Below are positions 35,814-44,712 of a stretch of 64,000 bases of DNA, in pieces. The DNA is from Verrucomicrobiota bacterium (lineage in GTDB: Bacteria; Verrucomicrobiota; Verrucomicrobiia; Chthoniobacterales; Terrimicrobiaceae), in the NCBI GenBank assembly GCA_017305195.1, contig JAFKMU010000067.1, positions 1-64,000 on the forward strand, read 5' to 3'. The stretch's first letter is position 1. Each line of letters opens with the position of its first letter. The notes beneath the pieces are model-generated. The model had not been told where the DNA came from. It saw nothing but the letters and a program-made list of their open reading frames with translations, and ran no database searches. A program made the translations under genes and the position numbers.

Positions 35814-37519
35814 AAACAAAGACTGAGCCCCAGCCTTCGCTTCCCGCAGGAGAGCGTCTTGCTCTTCCTCAGGGGCTGCGCACCGTGCTCCGACAGGTGC
35901 GTCGGCGGCATGTGACCTTTACTCTGGCGGCCGGCTCGGCGGTTGTATTGACCGCTCTTGCTGCTCTCTGGCTGGTCCAGGGGCTTGCCGACTGGCTCTT
36001 TGGCCTGCCGTGGGTTGTGCGCTGCATTTTTCTGCTGGCCGATGCGGGCGTGATCGGGTGGCTTGCCTGGAGGGGGATAATCCTCCCGCTTTCGCGTCCT
36101 ATGGACTCGGAGGCCATGGCCTTGCTCATTGAGCGGAGGATGCCGCAGTTTCGATCCGAGTTGATTTCCGCCGTGCAGCTTGCCGGGGGCGGCCCGGGGT
36201 GCATTCAGGGTTCCGTTGAGATGGTTCGGCGCTTGATCGCGCGTATCGCCAACAAGATCACCCATCTCGACGTGCCGCGAAGGGTGGTGCCGAAGGCAGG
36301 CCTGATCAAGTCGCTGAAGATTCTGGCGATTTCCGGTGTGGTCTTCTCCGGAGTCTTCGCGGGCTTTTATCCGCAATCTTTCACGCTGCTCCAGCGCCTG
36401 CTCCTGGCGAAGGTTCCCTTGCCCTCGCAGACGCGTGTCGTTCAGACCTCCGGAGACCTCGAGGTCGTCGAGGGCGGCGATGCCAGTCTTTTTGCCGTGG
36501 CTGAGGGAGTGCTGCCGAAGTCCGGGCGGCTGGTGGTGATTTTCGATGATGGAAGGAAAGATGCCGTCGTGGTGACGGAGGCGCCGGACCGGCGCGGATT
36601 CTATTCCTTTACCCTGCCGAATGTCCGGCAACCCTTCCGCTACCGGTTTGAAGTTGGCGACGGGGCAGGGGAGGACGGACGAGTCTCCGTCAAGATCGTG
36701 CCTTCGATCATCCAGACGCGCTTCACGCAGATTTATCCCGGGTATACGGGATTGGGGGAGACCCCGCTCTCGACGGGCACCCTGGCGCTCCTGGCGGGAG
36801 GCAGGCTTCGTATCGAGGGCGCTGCCAATCAGCCCATCAAGGTGGCCCGCATCGCATTGCAGGGCCCGGGCGGAGAGGCGACTGCTGAGGTCCTGGGAGG
36901 TGATCGGAGATCATTCCGGGCGGAGATCCCCGTATCATCCACGGATCTGAGCGGAGTGTCGCTTACGGTGGAGAATGACAAGGGAGAGATCTCCCAGCCG
37001 GTGAACGTGCGCATCGAGGTGCGGTCGGATAAACCTCCGGTCGTCAGCATCGTCAGTCCCCGCGCTGAGAAACTGACCGCGCAGGCCTCGGTCGTGATTC
37101 CCATCGTCTACACCGCAAAGGATGATTTCGGTCTCAGCCAGGTCGAGATCGCTTACGAAGTCTTCCGCCCGCAGACCAGGGATCAGGGTGATCCGCCGGC
37201 GGAACGAGGGAGGATTCCCTTGCCATTGCCGGAAAGCTCTGCCCCGCAGCGGTTCTCATGGGATCTGGGCAGGCTCCTGCCTCCGTTAACGATTGGCTCG
37301 ACGGTCCGTTTTTCCATTGAAGCCCGGGATAACAATTCGTTTAGCGGACCCGGTTTGGCCTCCAGCCGGTCGCGGTTGATCCGTATCGTCTCGGACGAGG
37401 AAAAGCGCCTCGAACTCCTTGATGCCTTTGGCGATACCGCACGCAAGGTGGAATCTCTCATCAAGACTCAGGAGAAAATCAACGAATCGACCGGCACCGC
37501 CGTCAGAACCAATCGTTAG
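35810..37519 (+). CDS. DUF4175-like membrane protein
   Basis: 569 residues with ATGA coupling to the previous gene. Two helices near the N-terminus (TLAAGSAVVLTALAALWLV; PWVVRCIFLLADAGVIGWLA), a cytoplasmic segment MALLIERRMPQFRSELISAV, a third helix (SLKILAISGVVFSGVFAGF), then periplasmic Ig-like beta domains (TQIYPGYTGLGETPLSTG, SVVIPIVYTAKDDFGLSQVE). The short end EEKRLELLDAFGDTARKVE is the beginning of a coiled coil. DUF4175 proteins usually continue in one chain with long coiled coils; here that part seems to be the next gene, 2 bases away. Confidence 0.75.
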   Translation: MKTKTEPQPSLPAGERLALPQGLRTVLRQVRRRHVTFTLAAGSAVVLTALAALWLVQGLADWLFGLPWVVRCIFLLADAGVIGWLAWRGIILPLSRPMDSEAMALLIERRMPQFRSELISAVQLAGGGPGCIQGSVEMVRRLIARIANKITHLDVPRRVVPKAGLIKSLKILAISGVVFSGVFAGFYPQSFTLLQRLLLAKVPLPSQTRVVQTSGDLEVVEGGDASLFAVAEGVLPKSGRLVVIFDDGRKDAVVVTEAPDRRGFYSFTLPNVRQPFRYRFEVGDGAGEDGRVSVKIVPSIIQTRFTQIYPGYTGLGETPLSTGTLALLAGGRLRIEGAANQPIKVARIALQGPGGEATAEVLGGDRRSFRAEIPVSSTDLSGVSLTVENDKGEISQPVNVRIEVRSDKPPVVSIVSPRAEKLTAQASVVIPIVYTAKDDFGLSQVEIAYEVFRPQTRDQGDPPAERGRIPLPLPESSAPQRFSWDLGRLLPPLTIGSTVRFSIEARDNNSFSGPGLASSRSRLIRIVSDEEKRLELLDAFGDTARKVESLIKTQEKINESTGTAVRTNR

Positions 37520-37521
37520 CC

Positions 37522-39318
37522 ATGAAAACACCCCAAGCTCTGATTTGCGCCATCGTCGCAACATTTGCGGCTGCAGCGCACGCCGTGGAGAAATCCCCTG
37601 CTGCCTCCGCATACCAGGCCAGTGTGGCGCAGGACCAGGTCCGCAAGCAAACCCAGCGCATCCGCGAGGAGTTGCGGGCGCTTTTGGTGGAGTTTCAATC
37701 AAACTCCGTAGCCGGAAAGGAACTGACCCAGGGAAAGGCGATCCTCGATCAGCTCGACACCTTGAGCGACAAGGAAATGCTGGAAGTCGTGAAAACCCTC
37801 CGCGATGCGAGCCGCGCTCCCGACGTTGCCGGAGCCAATGCCCAGCTTGCCAGCGCCGGGACACGGCAGAAGAGCATTCAGTCCGCGCTGCAAACGATCG
37901 CAGACCGCCTTACCGCGCAGAAGGATGAGGCCTCCATGCGGCAGCGTCTGCGCGAGCTGGCCGTCCGGCAGACCTCTGCTCAGCGGCAGGGCGAGCTGAT
38001 GGCTTCACGCTGGACGGAACCCGGTATCATTGCCATAGCCCAGGCCGAGCAGACTGCGATCAAGGACGAGGTGGATTCTGCATTGGAAACCTTGCAGCGG
38101 CTTTCCCGGGCTCGCAGCCAGTCTGCCGCCGCCTTTGCCGCGGCATATTCCATCGCAGCGACCGGTCGTCTATCGGACCAGGTCGGGCTCGCGACCTCCG
38201 AGACAGCGGCAAGTCATTTTGCCGAGGCGGTGAACCCCCAGAGCCAGGTGGTGGCGGTGCTCCGGCAGATGATTGACGGCCTGAACAAGACGCGCACCCC
38301 TCAGGAGCGCATGCGCGAGCTTGCCACCCGGATGAAAGAGCTCGCTTCTGACCAGAAGCAGCTCGCGGACTCCACGCAGAAGTCATACGTCGGCGCGCAG
38401 GCGGAGATCGCAAAACGCCAGGCCGACATCGCCGACGAACTTTCCATCCTCAAGGAGGAGGTAAAACAAATGAGCCCTCAGGCCGGGGCCAAGGCCGAGG
38501 CGGCGCAGAGCCAGACGGACTTCCTCAGCGATCGCCTCGCTCAGGATCGCACGCTGATCGACAAGGTCGAAGGCAAGCAGGATGTCATCCAGCAGCAGAA
38601 AAACGCTGCGGAAAATATCGCGAGCGTAGCGAATGACCTGAAGGCGATGGAACGTCAGATGGCTGGCTCCGGGAAGGACTCGTCCTCCCAGGGGTCGGCT
38701 TCTTCCGACCCGCAATTTGCCGCCATCCAGGACGCTGCGAACAAGGTGATGGAAGCCAAATCGCAACTGGCGCAGGCGCAGGCGAATTCCCAAGCACACA
38801 AGGGCGGAGAAGCCCAGGCCAAGCTGGATGCCGCATCCCAGGCGCTTGCCGATGCCGAGAAAAGCGCGGCACAGGCCGGAGACTCGGTTGGCAAGGATGT
38901 CGGTGAGAACCTGGAAGGCGCACAGAATGATGCGAAGCAAGGCAAGGAACAGCAGGGAGCGGGCAATGAAATGATGGCCGGTCACAATATCAATGAAGCT
39001 CAGAAAAAAGCTGACGCCGCCCTGGCGGGCCTGCAAAAGGCGGCCAATGCACTCGCCGGAGCCAATGGCGCCCCGCCTCCTGGCCACGGGGACGGCATGG
39101 AACTCGGAAAAGGCGGGGCCGGGCCGCTCAATGGAGGCACGGGCAATCCGACTGGTGGAGGCGCGTTGCTCACCGACGTCTCGGCCACCAGCGGTATTTC
39201 GCCGGCGGAGCGAGCCGCCTTGTCTCTGCTCCAGCGCGAAAAGCCTCCGGTCGAGTATAATGAAATGGTGCGCCAATACCTGAAGAACCTCGCGGAAGGC
39301 GAGATGCCGGGACAATGA
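37522..39318 (+). CDS. Exported coiled-coil protein of the MoxR operon
   Basis: 598 residues. Signal peptide (ALICAIVATFAAAAHA), then an almost wholly helical Gln/Ala/Glu/Lys-rich protein with long coiled coils (QTQRIREELRALLVEFQSN; RMRELATRMKELASDQKQLAD; QADIADELSILKEEVKQM), a low-complexity Gly/Pro stretch (residues about 520-550, GAPPPGHGDGMELGKGG) and a C-terminal amphipathic segment ending VEYNEMVRQYLKNLAEGEM. That ending recalls the last part of DUF4175 proteins, so this gene and the one before may be a split form of a single longer protein. Its function is unknown; it presumably assembles with the VWA proteins. Confidence 0.7.
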   Translation: MKTPQALICAIVATFAAAAHAVEKSPAASAYQASVAQDQVRKQTQRIREELRALLVEFQSNSVAGKELTQGKAILDQLDTLSDKEMLEVVKTLRDASRAPDVAGANAQLASAGTRQKSIQSALQTIADRLTAQKDEASMRQRLRELAVRQTSAQRQGELMASRWTEPGIIAIAQAEQTAIKDEVDSALETLQRLSRARSQSAAAFAAAYSIAATGRLSDQVGLATSETAASHFAEAVNPQSQVVAVLRQMIDGLNKTRTPQERMRELATRMKELASDQKQLADSTQKSYVGAQAEIAKRQADIADELSILKEEVKQMSPQAGAKAEAAQSQTDFLSDRLAQDRTLIDKVEGKQDVIQQQKNAAENIASVANDLKAMERQMAGSGKDSSSQGSASSDPQFAAIQDAANKVMEAKSQLAQAQANSQAHKGGEAQAKLDAASQALADAEKSAAQAGDSVGKDVGENLEGAQNDAKQGKEQQGAGNEMMAGHNINEAQKKADAALAGLQKAANALAGANGAPPPGHGDGMELGKGGAGPLNGGTGNPTGGGALLTDVSATSGISPAERAALSLLQREKPPVEYNEMVRQYLKNLAEGEMPGQ

Positions 39319-40118
39319 TCTGCTCGCGTCTGTTTCTTTCCAGCCTGCTGGCCCTGGCTGGTGTCTGCTCTCTTTCCGCCCAGTCCCCGGCGTCGTCGGC
39401 CTTTGGGTCGACGGAGACGGATGGGAGCGCACTCATCGGCATCTTTTACGACTTCAAGCAGAACCAGAAGGGGGAGCCGATGAAGGCGGATTACTTCCGG
39501 ACGGTCGGCGAGTTTCTCAAGAGCGGCTGGGAGGAGAGTGTGCTGAGCCCCTTCTTCCGGGTGACCCGCCCGATCTATGGCACGCAGGTCTTCATTCCCA
39601 ACATGGGGGCGGGAGCGGGTCCCATGGCATTTCATGTCGAGGACGTCGTGCGCCCGGAGCAGTGGATCGTTGTGTATAAGGGCCAGGTGTCTCCCCCGGA
39701 GGATGGCACCTATCGGTTTGTGGGCATCGCCGACGATGCCCTGGCGGTGGCGGTGAACGGGAAGACATCTCTTGTTTCGCACTTCGGCGGGTGGGCTGAT
39801 ACGAGCGGCTGGAAGGAACCGGAGGACGCTCCCAACATTCGCCTCAGCGTAGGCAAACTACGCTTTGGCGACTGGTTCGAGGCAAAGAAAGGCGAACCCA
39901 TCGACCTGGATATCCTGATCGGTGAATATCCCGGCACGGCTTTTGGAGCTTGGTTGATGATCGAGAAACAAGGTGAAAGCTATCCGACTGAGGACGTGCC
40001 CGGCTCTGGCAAGGTTCCGGCATTTCCGGTCTTCCAAGTGCGCGCCCAGCCCGTTCCGGAGGGCAAATATCCCATGCCTTACTCCGTCCCGGCCCAGCCC
40101 TGGACCTGTCATCAGTAG
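39315..40118 (+). CDS. Exported PA14-like domain protein, last gene of the MoxR operon
   Basis: 267 residues, starting inside the previous stop (ATGA). Signal peptide FLSSLLALAGVCSLSAQ. The middle has the PA14 beta-barrel signature: VYKGQVSPPEDGTYRFVGIA, then DDALAVAVNGKTSLV, and the later IDLDILIGEYPGTAFGAWLMI. PA14 domains bind carbohydrate. The N-terminal IGIFYDFKQNQKGEP segment is family-specific. I do not know its role in the MoxR cluster; it could link the complex to a glycan or cell-wall component. Confidence 0.7.
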   Translation: MICSRLFLSSLLALAGVCSLSAQSPASSAFGSTETDGSALIGIFYDFKQNQKGEPMKADYFRTVGEFLKSGWEESVLSPFFRVTRPIYGTQVFIPNMGAGAGPMAFHVEDVVRPEQWIVVYKGQVSPPEDGTYRFVGIADDALAVAVNGKTSLVSHFGGWADTSGWKEPEDAPNIRLSVGKLRFGDWFEAKKGEPIDLDILIGEYPGTAFGAWLMIEKQGESYPTEDVPGSGKVPAFPVFQVRAQPVPEGKYPMPYSVPAQPWTCHQ

Positions 40119-40419
40119 AGCGTTGGCTGTCGTATTTTGCCACGGACCTTTGGCGCGATCTTGCCTCTCAGGGTGAGACCTATCATTCTGCCCGAGGTTA
40201 TTCCCGATGCCTGATGCCTAAGGTTTGCCCTCCTTGCTCCGCACGCGATGGTGAAGCGCTGAGCCACAGTGTCGATGCTGCGACTTTGGATGGTTGCCCG
40301 GCAGGTGGATCGGACTTTGCTTGAATTTTAGTATCAAAATGCCACTTTTATCTTGAAAAGATTTCACGCGTGTGCCTAATTGATCCCGTTAGTTCAACCC
40401 CCACCTCTTCCCCAAAACT
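40119..40419. other. Intergenic, probably promoter of the PEP-CTERM gene
   Basis: About 300 bases without a gene. The last 100 bases are AT-richer and should hold the promoter. An imperfect AAAATG-N3-CTTTTA repeat near 40337 faintly resembles the operators discussed elsewhere; I do not claim it. Confidence 0.4.
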
Positions 40420-41220
40420 ATGAATCTCATTCGAACTCTCTTCGTTGCTCCGATATTGGCGGCTAGCCTCGGTTCCGTAAGTGCCCAGACGATTATTGGT
40501 GCAGGCAATTTTGTTTCCACAGGAAGCAATCAACCTTTGGACGCCACTTCCCTAGGCCTTTCGACGAACTCTCCCGGGGGCCTTTGGGTGTGGGGGGCCG
40601 GTTGGAGTTGGGCTGCCCCTCAGGTGAATGCGACCTGGCTCGGAGGCGTTCAAAATGCCGTTTACCTGGCGGAGGAAAACACCGTGGCAAGCCTGACCTT
40701 GGGATCGAGCGGCGGCTATACCAAGCCGGTCGAGTTTACGATTACTTCCAGCATTATCCTGTCGGGTCAGATGTCGAATAACGTTGGTTTGCTTGGTTTT
40801 TGGTCTGTCCAGCCGACCCAGTCCAACGGAGCTAGCAGCCTTGCAAACTTTACCGGATTTACATTCGACGAGACAGGGACTCTCCGGCTGTACTCCGGTG
40901 GCACGGACACCGGCCTTTCTGCCTCGCTGGGCACTGTCTCCGAGGATGTATACTATACCCTGAGCTATACGGTGAATACGGCGACTGGCGGGGTTTCGGG
41001 GATCACGTTTGGCGGGAATGCGGTGTCAGGGTTTTCTACCACAGCCTTCACGGATTCCGCGACGAGCTACGTGGGAGTCGCCTCTGGCGGTCACTCCCGG
41101 GTTGGCTTTAGCGAGTTGACGGTGGCGGCTGTTGTTCCCGAGCCCGGTGCTACTTCGATGATCCTGATTGGCGGGATTGGCTTGGTCCTGCATCTGCGCC
41201 GGGTGCGGCGGAGTGCCTGA
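40420..41220 (+). CDS. PEP-CTERM exported protein
   Basis: 266 residues. Signal peptide (LFVAPILAASLGSVSAQ) and a beta-rich domain (FTITSSIILSGQMSNNVGLL; YYTLSYTVNTATGGVSGI). The C-terminal sorting signal is VVPEPGATSMILIGG, a short helix and then a basic tail RRVRR. PEP-CTERM tails are cut by an exosortase and such proteins are usually tied to exopolysaccharide production. The exosortase gene is not in this window. Its beta domain is paralogous to the protein encoded next. Confidence 0.85.
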   Translation: MNLIRTLFVAPILAASLGSVSAQTIIGAGNFVSTGSNQPLDATSLGLSTNSPGGLWVWGAGWSWAAPQVNATWLGGVQNAVYLAEENTVASLTLGSSGGYTKPVEFTITSSIILSGQMSNNVGLLGFWSVQPTQSNGASSLANFTGFTFDETGTLRLYSGGTDTGLSASLGTVSEDVYYTLSYTVNTATGGVSGITFGGNAVSGFSTTAFTDSATSYVGVASGGHSRVGFSELTVAAVVPEPGATSMILIGGIGLVLHLRRVRRSA

Positions 41221-41283
41221 GAGTCCGGTCACGCCTCGGGCCGGTCAGTACGTTTCACGGCTTGTGTAGAGCGATTCGCCGTT

Positions 41284-42042
41284 ATGAAATCATTAGCTTA
41301 CAGTTTCTTGCTGGCTGGCTTGCTTGTCGGCGGTCATGCCTGGGCCGCGGAACTGGTCTCAGCCTCATTTTCCAGCGGAGAGACTCAGGAAAGCCTGACG
41401 GGCATGAGTCCGGATGATTCCGCATTGAAGCCGGATGGTTCCAATGTGTCGGGAGAAAACTGGATTCTGGCAGGCGGTGGCGGCTTTGATGTGTGGCAGC
41501 GCGACAATGCGGCGCGCATGCACAATGGCGGCTCGGTCGCCGCGTCTCTCGCGGGCAACGCGGCAAAGTCGCTGGTGACCATCACGGCGGAGTTTACCTT
41601 TGAGCATCCTGCTACCGAGGGAAATTCCGACGATGCCTCGGGGTACGATCTCGCTGCGCTCAAGGCAGGATATGCGCTGCTGGGATTTTACTCCACGGTC
41701 CCCAAACAGCAGTTTGGGGATGCTTACAAAGGCTTTACAGGGTTTCAGCTAAACTACGATGGAAGCCTCCAATTGGTGGTCGCGGGCGAAAAATCCGGTG
41801 CGCCCATCCCCTTCGGCGGCCAGTTTGATCCGACCCAGCCTTATCTTTTCACTTATACCGTGGATACCGCGACCGGGGCGGTAACTAGGGTCTCTCTGGG
41901 TGACAGTACGGCGCGTTACGATATCTCCACCACGGCATTTGCGGGAGACGCTGTTTCGTTTGCTGGTTTTGGCGGCAGCGCAGGCAATCAGCCTTTGTTC
42001 GTCGAGGTACGCAATTTCTCGGTTTCTGCCGATCCGCTTTAG
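41284..42042 (+). CDS. Exported beta-domain protein, paralogue without PEP-CTERM tail
   Basis: 252 residues with a signal peptide (YSFLLAGLLVGGHAWA). The beta domain parallels the previous protein: TGFQLNYDGSLQLVVAG and LFTYTVDTATGAVTRV and ISTTAFAGDAVSFAGF match TGFTFDETGTLRLYSGG, SYTVNTATGGVSGI and FSTTAFTDSATSYVGV. It ends directly after the domain (FSVSADPL): no PEP motif, helix or basic tail, so it should be released rather than anchored. A 63-base gap separates the genes; co-expression is likely. Confidence 0.75.
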   Translation: MKSLAYSFLLAGLLVGGHAWAAELVSASFSSGETQESLTGMSPDDSALKPDGSNVSGENWILAGGGGFDVWQRDNAARMHNGGSVAASLAGNAAKSLVTITAEFTFEHPATEGNSDDASGYDLAALKAGYALLGFYSTVPKQQFGDAYKGFTGFQLNYDGSLQLVVAGEKSGAPIPFGGQFDPTQPYLFTYTVDTATGAVTRVSLGDSTARYDISTTAFAGDAVSFAGFGGSAGNQPLFVEVRNFSVSADPL

Positions 42043-42140
42043 CGCATCCGCGGGTTGTTCGCCGGGCAACGGGAGGCTCGTTCTCCGTCTTCAGTTTGCC
42101 CGCAGGCAGGCCTGATTCATTGTTTCTCAGTGGTCTGGGT

Positions 42141-42176
42141 GGGAGGCGCGTCTGGAGTTCTCCTGGCGCGTCTCCC
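42141..42176. terminator. Bidirectional hairpin terminator candidate
   Basis: GGGAGGCGCG and CGCGTCTCCC arms (10 bp with one G-U pair) flanking 16 bases, followed by ATTTT on the plus strand. It sits between two convergent genes, 98 bases past one stop and 31 before the other. Confidence 0.5.
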
Positions 42177-42207
42177 ATTTTGCCCGGGAGATCGTGAGAG
42201 GTCGTCG

Positions 42208-44496
42208 CTACGCGGGAGCGTCTGCTTTTTGCAGGAGCAGACGGTGTACTCCCGGTCCGAAGGTCTTGTGCTCCGATGGAAAATCCGGAGGCGCCGAGAG
42301 GATTCCTTCCGCGCCCTTGGGTACGGTAAGCTCCAGCGCGAGGGCACGATCCTCCAGGGTCCAGCGAATACCCGTCCTGCCGCAGGGCGCATCCAGACTG
42401 GCTTGCGCGTGAGAAATTGAGCCGCCCGGGCGAGGACGGAAAATGATGCGGCGATAACCGGGCGCGATGGGGTCTGTGTCCAAGCCTGCCACGGTGCGAT
42501 ACATCCATGCTCCCACTGCCCCGTAAGCGTAGTGATTGAAGGAGTTCATGCTTTTGTCCTGAAATCCTTTTTCCGGCGTCCAGCCATCCCAGCGCTCCCA
42601 GATGGTGGTAGCTCCGTTTTTGACAGGGAACAGCCAGGAGGGAAATGTCTCCTGCTCGAGCAGCTTATAGGCGATGTCCAGGTGGCCGGTGGATTCAAGG
42701 GCGTCGAGGATGTAGGGCGTGCCCACGAAGCCTGTGGCGAGATGAAACTCGCGTTTCTCGATGTCTCTCACCAGCGCTGCGCCGGCAGTCGCGCGATGAG
42801 CCTCCGGGATCAGTCCAAAATGCAGGGCGATGGCGTACGCTGTCTGTGTACCCGAGGTGAGCAGGCCATCGGCTGTGACGAACCGGCGCTGAAAGGCCTG
42901 TACGATCCTGCCGTGGAGCGCGGTGTATTTCCCGGCGTCCTGCCGGCGTCCGAGGACGAGCGCGATCTTGGCCATGAGATCCGCGTTATTGGCGTAGAAG
43001 GCCGTGCCGATCAGGTCCTTCGGCGTGGTGCCTTCCACCTTGGGCGCGCTGTCGAGAGACAGCCAGTCGCCGAACCCGCCCCAGGGATCAACATCGGGAT
43101 GGCTCCTGATGTGGTCCTTGCAGCGGTGATTTGCGAGAAAATCCATGTACCGTTCCATGGACTCGTAGTGATCGGCGAGGATGCCGGTATCGCCATAGCA
43201 GAGATAGACGGTCCATGGGCAGATGATCGTCGCATCCGCCCAGGCCGGCCCGCCGTCTTCGATATTGACCGCGACATCGGGAGCGACCGGCGGCACGGCC
43301 CCATTTGGCTTTTGGGCGTCCCGGATGTCCTGCATCCACTTCCGGAAAAAGCCGCGTACGTCCATATTGAAGCAGGCGGTGCGGGCAAAGACCTGTGCGT
43401 CGCCGGTCCAGCCGAGTCGCTCATCGCGTTGCGGACAGTCGGTCGGGATTTCGAGGAAGTTGCTTTTCTGCCCCCAGACGATATTGCTCTGCAGCTTGTT
43501 CAGCAGGGGATGGGAGCACGAAAAGGAACCGATCAGCGGAGTGTCGGAGTGCAGGACAATGCCGGTGACCTCAAGGGAATCGCTCTCCGCCATTCCGCTG
43601 ACATTCGCGTACCGGAAGCCGTGAAAGGTGAATCGAGGCTCCCATGTCTCCGTCTCCCCACCGCGGCAGGTGTAGTGGTCCACTGCGGTGGCCGTGCGGA
43701 GGTTTTCCTCGTACAGGGTGCCATCTGGATTGAGCACCTCGGAGTGTCGCAGGGTCAGGGTCGTACCACGTTTTGCTCGGATCTTCACACGGAGGCGTCC
43801 GCTGAAGTTCTGCCCAAAATCGAAGCGGACGCCGCCGTCCAGCCACGGCTCCATCTTGCGGCTGGCCACGGGAGTCAGCTCGGAAATGCGACGCACGGGT
43901 GGAGCTGCGCTTCGCACGAGGGAGATCGCGGGATCGGGAGCCAGTCGCACGGGCCGCCAGGCGCTGTCGTCGAACTCCGGCCCGGACCAGCCCTCCTGCT
44001 CCAGCGTGGCGTCGTAGGATTCTCCTCGGAGCATGTCGCTTAGCAGGATCGGTCCGGTCTCGGTTTTCCAGGTGAGATCAGTGGCGATCTCCGTGACCGC
44101 GCCGTCGAGGGTCTGCACGGTCAGCACGGCCGCGAGTTGCGGCCGGTCGCCATAGTGCTGCCGTGCATCCCAGGCGAGAAATCCGCTGAACCATCCGTCG
44201 GCCAGGATCACCCCGAGTGTGTTGGCTCCCGCCTTGATCGCGCTGGTTACGTCGTAACTCTGGTAAGCCACCCGCTTCCCGTAGTCCGTCCATCCGGGAG
44301 CGAGAACATGGTCGCCAATGCGCTGGCCGTTTATTTCCGCTTCATACACGCCGAGGGCCGTGATGTGCAGGGTCGCCTGCCGCGCTGGAGCGTGGAGCTC
44401 GAAGCTCTTGCGGAAATAGGGAACCGGTACCGGTGTGCGGGGAGCGCCACGAAGGGGTGATGAAATCCATTGAGTGGAAAGAAATGGGGAATCCAC
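42208..44496 (-). CDS. GH78 alpha-L-rhamnosidase
   Basis: 762 residues. N-terminal beta domains of the bacterial rhamnosidase (FRKSFELHAPARQATLHITA, VYEAEINGQRIGDHVLAPGWTD-type block, LAPGWTDYGKRVAYQSYDV, WFSGFLAWDARQHYGD) lead to the (alpha/alpha)6 catalytic domain. Its signature is PTDCPQRDERLGWTGDAQVF, which holds the general acid, and later IWERWDGWTPEKGFQDKSMN, which holds the base. A C-terminal beta-sandwich (RPGGSISHAQASLDAPCGRT) closes it. It inverts and releases L-rhamnose from glycans or glycosides. No signal peptide, so it is probably cytoplasmic and acts on imported oligosaccharides. It is divergent from the GH38 operon. Confidence 0.93.
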   Translation of the reverse strand: MDSPFLSTQWISSPLRGAPRTPVPVPYFRKSFELHAPARQATLHITALGVYEAEINGQRIGDHVLAPGWTDYGKRVAYQSYDVTSAIKAGANTLGVILADGWFSGFLAWDARQHYGDRPQLAAVLTVQTLDGAVTEIATDLTWKTETGPILLSDMLRGESYDATLEQEGWSGPEFDDSAWRPVRLAPDPAISLVRSAAPPVRRISELTPVASRKMEPWLDGGVRFDFGQNFSGRLRVKIRAKRGTTLTLRHSEVLNPDGTLYEENLRTATAVDHYTCRGGETETWEPRFTFHGFRYANVSGMAESDSLEVTGIVLHSDTPLIGSFSCSHPLLNKLQSNIVWGQKSNFLEIPTDCPQRDERLGWTGDAQVFARTACFNMDVRGFFRKWMQDIRDAQKPNGAVPPVAPDVAVNIEDGGPAWADATIICPWTVYLCYGDTGILADHYESMERYMDFLANHRCKDHIRSHPDVDPWGGFGDWLSLDSAPKVEGTTPKDLIGTAFYANNADLMAKIALVLGRRQDAGKYTALHGRIVQAFQRRFVTADGLLTSGTQTAYAIALHFGLIPEAHRATAGAALVRDIEKREFHLATGFVGTPYILDALESTGHLDIAYKLLEQETFPSWLFPVKNGATTIWERWDGWTPEKGFQDKSMNSFNHYAYGAVGAWMYRTVAGLDTDPIAPGYRRIIFRPRPGGSISHAQASLDAPCGRTGIRWTLEDRALALELTVPKGAEGILSAPPDFPSEHKTFGPGVHRLLLQKADAPA

Positions 44497-44712
44497 TCCT
44501 GCAGCCTAGAAAGCCGCATCGAATAACGCGACGAAAAAAGAGAATCAAAAAATGTCTTAAAAATATAAAAAATAACAAAACGAAACGAAAAATATGGAAA
44601 TTCGGGTTTGAATGTTTCACTGTGCCGTTGGCCTGAGCGGTGTTTGGGGTTTGTGTCGGGGGCTCCGACAGCATGAGGAACGAGAGCGACCGCGCGGCGT
44701 GTGAACTTTGTT
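44497..44712. promoter_or_regulatory. AT-rich divergent promoter region (rhamnosidase / mannosidases)
   Basis: About 215 bases between the divergent GH78 and GH38 genes. The stretch 44515-44600 is strikingly A-rich on the plus strand (AAAAAAGAGAATCAAAAAAT, then further A runs), unlike the GC-rich surroundings. It likely holds both promoters. No operator of the AAATG-CATTT type is present. Confidence 0.5.

Noticed and set aside
40337-40351. Fourth AAATG-CATTT-type operator before the PEP-CTERM gene
   Set aside because: The right arm reads CTTTTA instead of CATTTT, so the inverted repeat is broken.
42532-44043. 503-codon open frame opposite the GH78 rhamnosidase
   Set aside because: The GH78 signature blocks are on the minus strand; this is an antisense shadow.
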